Shown here: positions 1 through 11,809 of the stretch, in pieces | How positions within the stretch are numbered: position 1 is the stretch's first letter | Layout: the number at the start of each line of letters is the position of its first letter | Source: Apostichopus parvimensis | Lineage: Eukaryota; Echinodermata; Holothuroidea; Aspidochirotida; Stichopodidae | Assembly: GCA_000934455.1 (NCBI GenBank) | Contig: KN888954.1 | Span: 46,859 to 110,858, forward strand | Direction: 5' to 3' | Length of the DNA stretch: 64,000 nt | Notes under the pieces: generated by a model | What the model was told of the DNA's origin: nothing | The model's input: the letters and a program-made list of their open reading frames with translations, nothing else | The model's database searches: none | Program-made: the position numbers and the translations under genes

Positions 1-786
1 TTTACAAAATACATATTTACATGAAGTATGACATTAATTCGTGATGGCAATAGCGCAAAAGTAACTCTTAATATTTATGTTATGAATGGAAGTGTTTTAC
101 AAAAATGAGCTTAACAAGGTAAAACACTCCCGTTTATTTATGTATTAATTATAATAAAAATTATAATGATAAGAATAACAATAGGGATAATAATAGCAAT
201 AATATTAATAATAATGCCCCCCCCCCCTCTTTTACAACTTTTATCCCTTTCTCTCCATTTAAAGTCTATACGTTTCCCAACTTTCCTTCATTTTAGCGCG
301 TTTAGTTACTTTTATAATCCCCTCCTTTTAAGTGCCGCCGATATACCTCTCAGTATGGATAGTTAACGCATTAGGTAATCCAGTTGTTTTTCAGTCCTCC
401 CTGTATATAAAGTAGGCTTTTCTCCCACAATCTGTGATGCTGAATATTGTAATCGTTTTGAAAGATTGAAGTTACCTAAAAGTTACGAGAAAAATGCGAT
501 CTGCGAGCCACGATTAGTACCACCCGCAGACCAGGGAGGGCTTGCTTTTTAGAATATATACAGTATGTGTCAGTCAATGTTGTGTAACAAGCTTTCATAC
601 TGTAATTAAAACGAGTCTGTTCTTAAACTACTCGTAAGTTGGGAAAAAACTTTCAGTTGATATATTAATACAATAAATATGTTGTACGAGTCCACCCATG
701 TTGTTTCAATTCGGTCACAGAAGGTTGTTCAAAATAATTTTTTTCATAGAAATTTCTGTACACGAATTTATGCCTTGTCCCAACCC
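1..786. other. non-coding AT-rich stretch, no gene seen
   Basis: The stretch is AT-rich. It holds an ATA/AAT-rich simple sequence and a short poly-C run around 150-225. No convincing coding frame, RNA gene or transposon domain is visible. Confidence 0.6.
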
Positions 787-879
787 NNNNNNNNNNNNNN
801 NNNNNNNNNNNNNNNNNNNNNNNNNNNNNNNNNNNNNNNNNNNNNNNNNNNNNNNNNNNNNNNNNNNNNNNNNNNNNNN
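787..879. other. assembly gap (93 N)
   Basis: A run of 93 undetermined bases. Its true length is unknown, and open frames crossing it have no meaning. Confidence 0.99.
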
Positions 880-2035
880 ATTCGATACCAGTTTTAGCTT
901 GGAATGTTATAGCACATTTTATATATATAAACAATCGTAATGCAGGTCCTCAAAAAAGCCTCATGAGTTACAATCGGTTATTTTTGTACTGCTGGTGTAT
1001 TTTTTAAACAATACTTTTGTTACAGCTGTCCATATTTTCCTCACTCGATCAGGCCAGCCTTAAGAAATTGTTAGTTGGAGTAACCCTACCTTGCCAAAAA
1101 AATCATAGCTACTCCAAAAAATTTTAGGCAATTTCAAAAATACCATTTTACAGTGTGTAAACAGCATACACAATTTGGAAGTTTCGTTAAAGCAAAATTT
1201 TTTTTCCTACCTAGCCAAACTTTTTCAACCAACTGGGTTACTCCAAACCAACAATAATTTTAGGATGGCCTCATCTCCTCTGAAGAAATGAAATATGAAA
1301 GAAAACTTACCCCATCATTGTCTACGTTTATGGTTGTAAAAATAAAAGTTTGATTCCGGTTTCTTTTAGTCCTATACTCAGATGTGTCTATTATACCAAT
1401 ACATGCAAATATGTGGTAAAAGCCGAGTCCTACCCCTATTCAACAGCTAGGTTTTGCTCCTTGTTTGAAGAAAATTACCCAAGATCGGGAAATCTTCGAG
1501 TTGAGCACAGTCATACTGCTGATGTCGAATTTAACTAAATGTCATACTGCTGGTGTAAAATTTAACTAGTGTAGTACTGCAGGTAAGAAAAATGTGTCAT
1601 ACTTCAAGTGGAGTTTTCAGTCCGCGGCTATCCACCACCAAGTTTGTATGAATAAGCACCCCCCCCCTTTCCTCCCCGGCAAGGCTATAGTGGCTTTAGA
1701 CTTACGTGTGATTAACATCAAACAAAGAGGAAAGCATACAAAGTAATTAGCAAGGAATATTGTAAATGAATGAAATTACACATTACAATATAATTTTTGG
1801 CTAAAAAATGTACAATATTAAGTAACCATATTTTTCAACTGATCCTTGTGAATGTTCAATTTTTCTTTCAATTTTTTCTCATATATGTCAAGCACCTACA
1901 AAAAAGGTGATACACCTTTTGACTGCAATGCTTGCAGTACTCTAGGCTACAATTTTCACATTGTTCTGTTCTAGTTTTCTATGATGTCGTATGATGATAA
2001 TTATGAAGTTGTCAATTGTCTGTCCCACTCGCTAA
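880..2035. other. non-coding stretch, no gene seen
   Basis: No domain-bearing frame on either strand. Poly-C tracts followed by a CCCCGGCAAGG-like word occur near 1660-1685 and again at 2037-2056. This suggests related repeat edges, but nothing can be classified further. Confidence 0.5.
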
Positions 2036-2345
2036 ACCCCCCCCCCCCCCGGCAAGGTCTGTCATTGTTGAGTCATTGGCAATTTACAAGTGACTCTCAT
2101 GTGCGTCACTTTAATTTACCACAATTGTCAGTCACTGATGTGACTCTTGTGTACCTCATTCGAATTTCCATCCCAATTGTTTATTGGGAATTGGCGCTGT
2201 ATCAATGTGTGTCACTCTACTGACTCCATGGTGAGTCATTATTTACATAAATTGTCAAAGTTGCTGTGGTGTATATCAACTTACATGAAATGCATGACTT
2301 CATCGATCAATGACAAACCTTGCGGGGGTATAGGGGGTGTATGAT
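2036..2345 (+). repeat. dispersed repeat, copy A
   Basis: The segment shares order and wording with 6288-6565 in the same orientation: a GCAAGGTCYGTCATTGTTGAGTCA-type start, then GTGACTCTTGTGTGCGTCA-like blocks, then an AATTGCATGACT-like end. Each copy is built from loosely repeated blocks of roughly 50-75 bp. Several blocks contain TGAGTCA or TGACTCA. Copy A starts after a long poly-C run. The family is unnamed here. It might be part of the element that carried the decayed transposase lying between the copies. Confidence 0.65.
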
Positions 2346-3944
2346 ACAATTGACAAGTGCATAAAGTCAAATGTAGTTAGTATTTTGCTAAAATAATTTC
2401 AGATTGTTTTTGTTAAAAAGTGCCATTTTTGGAGATGAATCATTTCAAAAGTAAGGGGGCAGGGGAGCTAAAATTTGGCAGTGTATTGGACTGTTGGTCA
2501 TATTAGAACATAAGCACATGTTTTCATGGTTTTGTAATCAATATATTTTTCAATTTATGCCCTTTACATATTTTGCAGCGTATTTTTTCAATTTTCGATA
2601 GTGTGACCAAAGCTACTTCAGGCAAAATCTAAATATAATAAACAGCTACGGTATTTCATACAGGCATAACTATGAAGTTCTACACAGTAAATAAATTGAA
2701 AAGTTCCAGCACTTTTCAACATTTCAATAGGACCCAGTTGAAAGCAGGTCCGTCAGTAATAGAATTGAACAACTTTGACTGCTGAAAAGTGACAGGTCGA
2801 AGTATGATTTGATTTTTCTTAAACAGTTCTACATCTTCTCCTTATTTCCATTTTGAAATCATATTGCATGACTTACATGGTATCGTGCTATCATTTGCTA
2901 TGGGAAAGTACATAACTTGAGGATTTTCCAAAGGAAAATGAAGGAAAAGACCCCATTAATTTTGTTTACACTGAAAGAAAACAGTAGCTTGTACTGTATG
3001 GTAACAAAATATATTTGGTCTTCTGCACTATCTGTCCTTCAACTTTTTAGCCATCAAAGATGGTCGAACTTGGCAAACTGAGCAATTTTGAAGGCCCGTA
3101 TATGGATAGGCGGATCACCTATGAACCTCAAATTCAATGAGTGTTGAGACATACTAATAATGCTTGAATAATGCATTTCTAATTTTAATATAACTAATTT
3201 GAGTATACTAGTATTGACCAGTAAGAAGCCACAAATGTGCCAAATAAAATAGCATTTTTAGGAGAGCATAACTCGGAAATTCAATATATGACTGTCATGA
3301 CATTTCTGGAACCAATAGGTTTTGGTATATAGCCAACAATCAATCACCTGATAAAACATCAACTATCCTAAAATAATCACTGTGAGTCTTTAATCCCTGA
3401 AAATTGCACATTTTTCCTTCATGCTTTTCGAGAATTTTCAAAGGGGCCACATTCCACAATCAAAATGAGATGTACTGATTTTTATCCAGTCTACTGGACA
3501 ATATAAGTTAAAAGAACAATAAGGTGATAACATATTTCTCAGAAATGAGCTTCCAAAAAATGGCCAAAATTCTTGAAAATTGTACTATAGTGAGAGCAAA
3601 TTTTTGGAGCCTTCAAAGTGTCTGCATTAGCCATTATCTAATAAATAATTGACATATATGGATCTGAAAATTATGCACTTGTGAATTGTATGGCCAAAAT
3701 GAGAAAATTGGTCTTTTGAAATGTAAGTTTTTAGTAAATATTTGTGAGGCTTCTTTAATGGATAACTGATCGTGTGATTACCACCTGGGTTGGTGGTACA
3801 ATGGGTTTAGGGGTTATAGACAGGTCTTTTATAGTTGGACACTCAAAGTTTAGATTTGTGTGCCCTGGAGGTTGAAAATGTTTGTTGCATTGTAATTGCA
3901 TCGACTGGGCACTGAAATGTTAGAACTAGGAATCTATCACACCC
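2346..3944. other. non-coding, partly shared with 6.7-7.0 kb
   Basis: Text around 2880-3075 (TTGGTCTTCTGC and its surroundings) resembles 6770-6990. The similarity to the second locus therefore extends beyond the short repeat. No coding frame was recognised before 3945. Confidence 0.45.
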
Positions 3945-5600
3945 TAGTTCTTCGGAAGATGATACTGAATTACCAGAGGACTGCAATGATGATTTCGAAA
4001 CTATACATTTTCAAAGTGATGGCTTCAGCTCCAGCGATACTGATGATTCAAGCTCTGACAGCGAGTCTGAAAACTTCAATTTCAGAGAACAGTTGGCTGC
4101 ATTGGCATGCAATTTCAATATTTCCCATGCAGCTTTGTCGGCATTACTGAAAACTTTAATTCTTGCCCATCTGAATCTTCCGAGTGATTCCAAATCTCTT
4201 CTGAGCACCCCAAGTCCAATACAGATGCACATTTACAATATTGCTGGTGGCTCCTAACATACATATTGGCATTGTTAACTCAGTTCGCCAAGGATTTTCA
4301 CTCATACACAGTAACATTACAAATGAACACTGATGGGGTTCCTCTCTTCAGGAGCTGAAATATTGTACTGTGGCCGATTCTTCGGAAGATTAAAGAAATC
4401 GCAAACTGTGTCCCTTTTGTCATGGGTTTATTTTCAGGTAAAACGAAATCTGGTTCTGTCAATGAGTTTTTGACAGATTTTGTTGATGAGATGTCAAAAG
4501 TTGAAGTTGATGGAATCATATTAAATTTTAAGCATTACCCAGCTTCTCTAGATTCTGTTATATGTGACGCACCAGCAAGGGCATTCGTTAAATGCATCAA
4601 AGGCCATACAGGGTACAGTGCATGCGAAAGGTGGACTCAAAGTGGAGTGTACAGACAAAATCGAATGACATTTCCTGAGTGTTAAGCTGGAAAGAAGACA
4701 GACTCTTCTTTCAGAGAGATGACAGATGAAGATCACCATATCCAACAATCTCCCTTATGTGATCTCAAGTTGGATTTACTTTAAAGCTTTCCTCTTGAAT
4801 ACATGAACCTTGTGTGCCTCGGAGTTGTGAGACGATTGTTACTGTCGTGGAAGGAATGACCCTTGAATGTTCGATTATCAGGGAATGTTATTAATTCCAT
4901 TTCGCAGCGCCTCACTAGTTTTCGGAGTTATATGCCGAGAGAATATTTTAGGAAACCAAGATGTTAATTGGAAATTAAGCAATGGAAGGCCAGTGAATTT
5001 CGTCAGTTCCTCATTTATACATATTACGTGAACATTTGGAGAAAAATCTGTACCAGAACAATATGGCACTCTCGGTTTCCATCAATTTACTTCTGAATTC
5101 TTCTCTGTACAGTTTGCATCTTGATGATATTGGCAAACTTCTGATAATTTTTGTCAAAAACTTTGCGGTGTTGTATGGCGATGCATTTGTAGGATACAAT
5201 GCTCACAAATTTTTCGTCGCTTGAGAGAGCAAGAGCAGAACATTTTTTGTGGGGAATGTGAAAGAAAAAAGTTCGTTGAAGAAAAAAGCATCAAGGAGGT
5301 CCGCTTCCTGCTGGTTTCCATTTGTTTACACAATATAAGCAATGTATTGGAGAGAATTTCTTTATTTCTTGTCATAGACGAGACAGCTGTTTTGGTAATG
5401 ATGAAGACATCTTTTTCATCAGGAACATTCTGCATTCAAGGGAGCGCGGAACCCTTGCTGTAGTTGAAAAATTTCGCACAAAGACAATTTTATACCAGCC
5501 CTCTAAACTCATCACTGTTCAACACTTTTGTTGTGAGTCGGCCCGAAGGACAAGTTTCAGTCATGAACATCTCTGAACTATACAGGAAATTTGTTCTTCC
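3945..5600 (+). pseudogene. decayed transposase-like gene (class uncertain, perhaps EnSpm/CACTA-like)
   Basis: Seen: reading across stops and frame changes gives a coherent protein. It starts with an acidic, Ser/Asp-rich stretch (about 3950-4080), then an NISHAALSALLKTLI block and NTDGVPLFRS (4326-4355, followed by an in-frame TGA at 4356). Next come a WPILRKIKEI block, ICDAPARAFVKCIKGHTGYS (about 4557-4617), the LVCLGVVRRLL segment (about 4810-4845) and WKASEFRQFL (about 4984-5013). Known: I recall this motif order from long uncharacterised transposase-domain proteins that are abundant in invertebrate genomes. The DG, D and H/E blocks recall tnp2-type (EnSpm/CACTA) enzymes, but the class is inferred. 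At least six stops and several frameshifts make it non-functional. Similar repeats lie on both sides (2.0 and 6.3 kb). Nothing further is seen from 5601 to 5982. Confidence 0.7.
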
Positions 5601-5982
5601 ATTCAAAGATGACTTTGTGGCCGTTCAACAACTCCATTCATGAATATATACTAGTAGTCCATCAGGTGAGTTGGGCTGTCATTTAAAAAATTTTTTATCA
5701 CCACTAAGGCTTGAACATAATTTCTCATAGATTGAAATATAATCATCCTTATATGGCTTATACATTCGCCATATGTCTAGAATTGTTGTGAATAACACAG
5801 GTATTCTGACTACATTAATTCGTGATTCGGGTTCAATTCGTCAATTAAGGGCCCGGGCTTGGAGTGTATATCTAGTAGATTCCTTGGAAAAGTGGCTTCC
5901 AATTGTAGGGTTGACTGAACTCCCTTGGATGTCCAATTCTATTCAGTAAAGGGTATCTTGTCCATTGAGAGTCAAGACCACC

Positions 5983-6050
5983 GCTTGGCTCAGTTGGCTG
6001 TGTTAAGCGAGATGTCCGGGGTTTGATCTGGGTGTAGCTGAGTTGCTTTT
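5983..6050 (+). mobile_element. tRNA-like SINE head
   Basis: An A-box-like TGGCTCAGTTGG is followed about 30 bp later by a B-box-like GGTTTGATCTGG. That spacing fits an RNA polymerase III promoter derived from a tRNA. No acceptor stem closes, so this is not a functional tRNA. A tRNA-derived SINE fragment is the simplest reading. Confidence 0.45.
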
Positions 6051-6287
6051 CATTTTTCACTGCATCCTTAATTCCTGATTTCAAAACCTACAGGAAATTG
6101 TCTATTGTACATTTGTACTGTCATGGTTTAATTTGTATCAGCATAGCATATTCCCATTTGCACCATACACAGGGATAGTTCTTCACTCACACATCACATG
6201 TTTGTCACCTGACACTTGAAGATGCCGTTTGTTATTTTCTGTGTTCCATGTTTTATTCACAATTACACTGCCGTGTGTAATGCACAA

Positions 6288-6565
6288 GTTTGTCAATCGC
6301 ATGCCCCAACCCCCTATACCACCTGCAAGGTCCGTCATTGTTGAGTCAATGTAAAATTAGAAGTGACTCACATATGCCTCACTTCACCTCAATTGTTTGT
6401 CATCGAGGTGACTCTTGTGTGCGTCATTTCATCCCAGTCGTTTATCAAGTGATTGGCACAGTGTATGAATGTGCGTCACTCTTGTGAGGCAGAAATTGTC
6501 AGTCAATGAAGTGACTGTGGTGTGCGTCAATTTATATGAATTGCATGACTCACATCGGTCAAAAA
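6288..6565 (+). repeat. dispersed repeat, copy B
   Basis: Same orientation and block order as 2036-2345, with clear divergence. It begins after CCCCTATACCACCT and ends near the ATGACTCACATCGG word. TGAGTCA/TGACTCA words occur at both ends. Confidence 0.65.
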
Positions 6566-8955
6566 CCAATTGCCAGCATTAAAATTTCAAATCAAGCTGA
6601 TTTAAATCATGATTACATATATCAAAAGTAAACTAGCTTGGCAGTTAGTGAGGCTAGCCATTTTGGTGCTGTTACTATTATCCTAATGATTGATCAAATG
6701 GAAGTATTTGTACAGTAGTGGGTAGTGGCCTAGCTGCGTTAGGCTGATGAGGCTAGACTAATCATATTACATGACATTGTGCAATATTTACATGGCATTG
6801 CAACAATCATTTCAATTGTTATGGGAAACTGCACTAATTTTGAGTTTTTTTTATATTAAGGACAAAGGCCTTCGAATTTTCTTTACACAAAAGAAAACAC
6901 TTTGGCTATTAAGGAAAATTGGTCTTCTGCCACCTGTTCCCTAATCATTATTGACCTTCAAAGCCCCAAATGTGTCAGCAGTGTTAAATACCACCATCGA
7001 TCCCAGAAAATACACACACAGCTTGCTACCGTTGGTAATTAGACAATAGTGTACAGTCAGTACATACAGCAGCGGTCAATACCCACAGCACAGTATACAA
7101 ACGATACAGCGATGGACATCTCAGGTTCATCTAAATATAACAATAAAGGTTTTCACGTGTTATTACTGTGTGCATTTTATAGCGAAACGAACAAAACGTC
7201 ACTTGCAAGCAACAGAAAGTTAACTTTTTCAGACGGCCGCATGCGGTTTGGGGCGAGTCTTCAATGCCTTTAATTTATCGGAAATTGAATGTGTGATAAT
7301 TCAATAACTATATAACTTGAAGTGCTTTTGAGCTGAAATTTTCAGGATTTCTTGTTTTCTCGTATTGATGTACAAAATAACTGCGCAAGCATAATAATTT
7401 TCAGGAGTGGTCGAGCAACAGCCACCTGAAGTTTTGACATGGGCTGACCCCACTAACTGAAAAAATACCAACCCTAAACCACTAGTACATTGTATGTACT
7501 ATCTCACTTATTTTATATTCACGGATCATGGCAAATTTCGTAGTAGTTGAATTTACGCCATCGAGGTCCGTTGCTGTAATACCGACAAATTGGCTTTGTT
7601 CAGCAGAAGAGTATCAATGTTTTTGGCCTTCCTTACAGAAATCTTCTAATGTGAATCGGCTGGTCAGGGCATGAGAAAGTCCGCAAGGTTCTTGGACACG
7701 CTACACTATCCGGATTCTTGGCAAAGCAGGTGGGTTGTGACTTAGTTGTCAGTCATTTAAAGGAAGGCGCAAGGCAAAGAAAGGATGAATTTGTGTTGAA
7801 CCTGTGGTAAAGTAACTCTGTGCAAATGTATTTGACAGGTGGATGAAACCATGCATGGTTAAAACCACTAGCATTGTAACTCAGACCACCTACCTGAATA
7901 CTTTAGGCTAGGCATTAGGGTTTTCGACGATTTGAAATGACAATATGCGGCTTATGTGCCGTATGTTTTCTCCAAAATGTGCAAAGATCACCGGAAAAGC
8001 CTAAAATGCGTGATTTGGTGCTTTCCATTTGTTATGTATTTACCATGTACCATGATATTAATAGGAAATCACAAGTTAAATTCAGTTCAAAAAATTCAGA
8101 AAATAAAATTATTTGCCTCCCTTCAGTCCCCACTTAAAGTGAACATGGTTACAAACTTGTAAACTAATTTGTAAACTAACATGTTACCGGAAACCAAACC
8201 ATTATTTTGTTTGGCCTAATGAGAATAATGTCTTGGCATTTGCAACACATCTATTCTTTATGGTTTGTATAGTTAGAAAATTACAGAATAAACACTGTTT
8301 AGCATCAGCTCTATGACGTGACGGTTACACTTTTGTCAACAATAGCTTATGGTATTCATTATATTTATATATTACTTCCACTTGTGTATTTTTTAACTTA
8401 GTAATTCAGTCGACGAAGAAAACAATTTTTTGGTCAAAGTAATGAACATTTTGGTATTCAACTTTTTCGTGAAGAGCAGTTACATTGTAATGACTTACTT
8501 ACATAAGAGATTTACAGCCAAAGTTTAACTATATGACCAATGTGGCCATGTGCACAAATGGAGCGGACATTTGTAGAGAATTCCAAAATCAATATCTCAA
8601 TAACCGGCGATGTGATACCAATAGGAGTTGCACTGTCGAGTTTGGTATTCCCTGTACTTATTTTCCAGAAACTGTATTCAGTATTGGACTATTCTTTCAA
8701 TCGAATCGCCTTCGAATACAACAAAGTGTGTCTATCGGACATGGAACGGCTATTGAGTGTACATAACCATGACACTGAAATGGGTATTGCTATCAAGCAC
8801 AATTGTCAGAGTGGAAACCTGAGGAGTAGTGGACGACCTAGTAGTTGTGTTGGTAGAGGGGGTTAGCGTGCACCCCTGGAAATCAATTTCTAAAGGTTGT
8901 TTGTGTATGGTGAAAAATGTGTAGAAAACGATTTGCTATGTTACAAAGTTGTCCG
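6566..8955. other. non-coding stretch, no gene recognised
   Basis: Part of 6770-6990 is similar to 2880-3075. Open frames here (for example 8540-8866) have no recognisable domain, no supporting splice context and no compositional bias, so none is called as a gene. Confidence 0.5.
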
Positions 8956-9285
8956 GATGTCCCACGTGCCATTTTGATGCAAATTAAGCCGCCATTATAG
9001 GAAAATCTATTATTCACCATATCTCCGCCATTATTACAGATAACTGAAAAAGAATGGTCTGTAGACCCATATTTTGAGTGTCAAAGATCATTATAAGACG
9101 TGAACGCATATGTCCTTGGCATGTAACATATGCAAATTAGTGACGCCATTACCGAAAAATCTATTTTTGACCATACCGCCGCCAATATTACAGATAACTG
9201 AACAAATAAGGTGTCTAGACCTATGTTTTGAGGGTCAAAAATCATTATTAGACCAGTCTCGAAATGACCACTTGTGTCCCTGTCA
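8956..9285. repeat. tandem duplication, unit about 155 bp
   Basis: Two adjacent diverged copies start near 8956 and 9109. Both contain ATGCAAATTA or its variant, a GCCATTA..GAAAAATCTATT block, ATTACAGATAACTGAA, and a TTTTGAG.GTCAAA.ATCATTA block. A third copy starts near 9272 and breaks off after about 25 bp. It lies just beyond the 3' end of the minus-strand gene that ends at 9376. Confidence 0.75.
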
Positions 9286-9375
9286 TGTTTACATTGTAAT
9301 TAAAGGTGCGTGCCAGAGTTATCGAAAATTTGAATTCACGCTCTATCTCGACCGGAATTTTAGTGTTCTCCACTA

Positions 9376-10191
9376 TCAGATGCACATTTCCTCATCATCG
9401 CTTTCATCAAAACCGTCAAAGTCAAGTTTGTCCTCTTCTCCCACATCCTCATCATCATCCTCTTCCTGATCATGATCAATAGTGTCCAGGATATCAACCA
9501 GTGACGTTGGTAGCATCGGGCCACATGACCACAACGGTTCCAACACTCCTTCGTCAGTCCTGATCCATCCCTGCCCCTGGTCGTAGGGATTAGGCTTTTC
9601 CAAGATGGGTACGTTAGCACGTTTGTACAAGCAGAGGCGGTGGTTCACAGTGGAAGTGAGTTTCTCGTTCTCGCCGACGATCTTTCGGAGCAGCTTGGCT
9701 CGGACAACCTGCAATGAAGAATCGCGACCTTACGACCATACATCAGAGATGTGAATTGTTCCAACTGTTTCAGTACCAGAGGGTTTACGATCCAGTCATT
9801 CCCCAGTTGCTGGAACGCCTTATGAAACCTGGGGTTCTTCTCTAGCTATTTCAGGGGCCCCCACCTTCCCTTTCCCTTTGAAAGCACTAGTGCAGTCCTC
9901 TCCGCTGAACACATAGAACCCAAAAAGAGTGGCACAGCAGTCTTCTCCCAGAGATTCTACGAGCACGGAGACGTTGATTAGTTGTCGATGTTTCCCTGAT
10001 CCTGTATCCAGGTACACAGTCAGCTTGATGGCATGAGCGTGGTAGAGAAGAATCATGAAAATATCTGTGTCGGGGGTTCTGACCACAGCGTCCTTGTAAG
10101 CAAGAGCAGCAGCGTCATGGAGGTACAACACTACTCTCGTATCAGTCTCTTCCTGGTTGCTGTAGATAGTGGGAAGCTCACGTACCTCGAC
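9376..10191 (-). pseudogene. last exon(s) of the broken gene, PIN-like motif and acidic tail
   Basis: The acceptor TTTTTCAG precedes 10191. The exon opens with VEVRELPTIYSNQEETDTRV, followed by VVRTPDTDIFMILLYHAH, LTVYLDTGSGKHRQLINVS and FYVFSGEDCTSAFKGKGKVG. A frameshift near 9870 and TAG at 9846 precede NPRFHKAFQQLGNDW and FTSLMYG. The frame resumes at VVRAKLLRKIVGENEKL (about 9710), where material expected between LTST and VNHR is missing. It ends in an Asp/Glu-rich tail with TGA at 9376. The EETDTR...PDTDIF spacing resembles acidic metal-site motifs of PIN/FEN-like nucleases. That is only a resemblance. Confidence 0.65.
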
Positions 10192-10302
10192 CTGAAAAAT
10201 AAAGGGACATTAAACTTGAAATTAGAGGTTGCAAATTGAAAGAGTGAAATTGGTCCAATGTATGCTGTAATCATAATAACAATAATCTGGGGTTTAACTT
10301 AC

Positions 10303-10888
10303 CTCGCCATTCATTGAAACAAACTGATGAGCTCTCCCCTCCACGATCAGTACTGCCATCTGAGCTCTCTTAAGCCTTGAAGCTGCCCGTTGACCACTCC
10401 ATACCCGCAGCAGGAGCTGGCAGAGCTGCTTCTTGTTGTCATCATTTGCAAGGAACATCTTGAAGTCGTATGGCTTTCTGGTCGCTGGTCCATCCAAAAT
10501 GATCTTGGGCTTTGATATATCCCGGATGATAACTGTCAGTCGCGAACAAGAAGTGCTTCTTGGTCACCATCTGATCGAGTATCTGGAGGCATATCTCACC
10601 ACAGGTCGGGGGTAGGTTGGAAAGGACATGGAGCAGCGCCATGCCATCCTGAATGAACAGGGCATCCTTGGGATATGTCAGCTCTTCCTGGGCGACATCT
10701 TCCATGAGGTAGTGCAGAATGGTGGCTTTGTTGGTCTTCGAGAAAAATCCATCTGGTGTCCCGAGGCTGGGAGGAACAGGCATCAGGCAGTACTTCATGA
10801 GTTCTTCCAACTCTATTGGTTCAACTTGGCACTGCGACTTAACAAGGAGAAGAAACGCGAGGTTGCTTTGCTCCTGATACTGTATGAC
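10303..10888 (-). pseudogene. exon 5 of the broken gene
   Basis: The acceptor CATTCCAG precedes 10888 and the donor GGCGAG/GTAAGT follows 10303. It starts with VIQYQEQSNLAFLLLVKSQ and runs to TDSYHPGYIKAQ. A short deletion with a frame change near 10535 follows, and it resumes with DGPATRKPYDFKMFLAN and RAQMAVLIVEGRAHQFVS. The whole exon is well conserved in wording with what I recall of the family, apart from that deletion. Confidence 0.65.
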
Positions 10889-10989
10889 CTGGAATGACGA
10901 TGGGTAACATGTTGACACGGTACCGTTGATACAGATGGTACAGTGTCACATTAAAAATACATTACTCTGGTATAGAAATGCCAGCTTAC

Positions 10990-11404
10990 CTTTCCCTGTG
11001 AGGACGTGAGGTTAACCTACTTGTTACAAGCCTCCATTGTCTTGAGTTTCTTTCTCTTGATGGGGTCGAAGAAGCTTTCTGGCGTTCCACTCTGTAGGCG
11101 TCCAATGAATTCAGTTTTCGCAACCTTGCCTACAGCGTCTGCTTGGAGAACGTCCTACTCAACATCCTTGGAAATGGGAGCACCGGAGGCCAGGGCGTAG
11201 AGCCTGTCCTTATCTGTGATGGTAAACGGATTTGTGAAGTTCCTGACAGCAGTGAGGACGCGCTGAACAGCCATCTCACTCTTCCTGACCTCGGCCTTCT
11301 CCAACTCCCGATGTCTCCCCGCCCTTGGGCAGTCTGGATCGTCAATGAGGCCAACCATTTCCAGTGTCTTATGCCCCAAACTGACTACAGTCCCGCAAAG
11401 CCAC
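10990..11404 (-). pseudogene. exon 4 of the broken gene
   Basis: The acceptor TTTTCAG precedes 11404 and the donor GGAAAG/GTAAGC follows 10990. It encodes a continuous, charged, helical-looking stretch including LGHKTLEMVGLIDDPDCP, ELEKAEVRKSEMAVQRVLTA, FTNPFTITDKDRLYALASGA and a basic KRKKLKTMEACNK near the end. TAG at 11155 and TAG at 11017 are its only breaks. Both are single-codon stops in an otherwise intact frame. Confidence 0.65.
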
Positions 11405-11505
11405 CTGAAAAGTATAAGACAAATTTTATTATACTACTATAAAAACACCTTCCTTTTCCATGTTTTCTGATAATCAAGTGTTACCGAATGAAATTCATGA
11501 TTTAC

Positions 11506-11635
11506 CTGTTGATTTGGCGAAGTGCCCCTGGTATCATCGAGCGGGCCACCGCAATAGCACCCTTGGTGAGCAGGTCCTTGGCTCCAGGGTGTCTTCTCCA
11601 TGTTTTTTAGATGGAGCTCCAGCCAGACTAGATAT
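11506..11635 (-). pseudogene. exon 3 of the broken gene
   Basis: The acceptor CACAG precedes 11635 and the donor AACAG/GTAAAT follows 11506. The exon starts with YLVWLELHLKNME. It then changes frame near 11590 into HPGAKDLLTKGAIAVARSM, ending at RQIN. The exon keeps good splice sites but has one indel. Confidence 0.65.
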
Positions 11636-11809
11636 CTGTGGATAAGGAGAGACACAGATAATGTTTGGAAAAATGTATTGGATGAGCGCATTATATTTAC
11701 ATTACTTCTTTTCAGTTAAGCATTTCTTTTCTAAATAACTCCTGTGAATGTTCTGTAAAAGTTCCAATTTAGACTGAATAATTAATTTAAGAAACCCTTT
11801 TGTACAAAC

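Noticed and set aside
665-940. Frames spanning the run of N
   Set aside because: The translation through undetermined bases carries no information.
9110-9469. Plus-strand 119-codon frame with a Ser-rich end
   Set aside because: It is the antisense of the acidic tail of the minus-strand gene and of a tandem duplication. No domain or start context is present.
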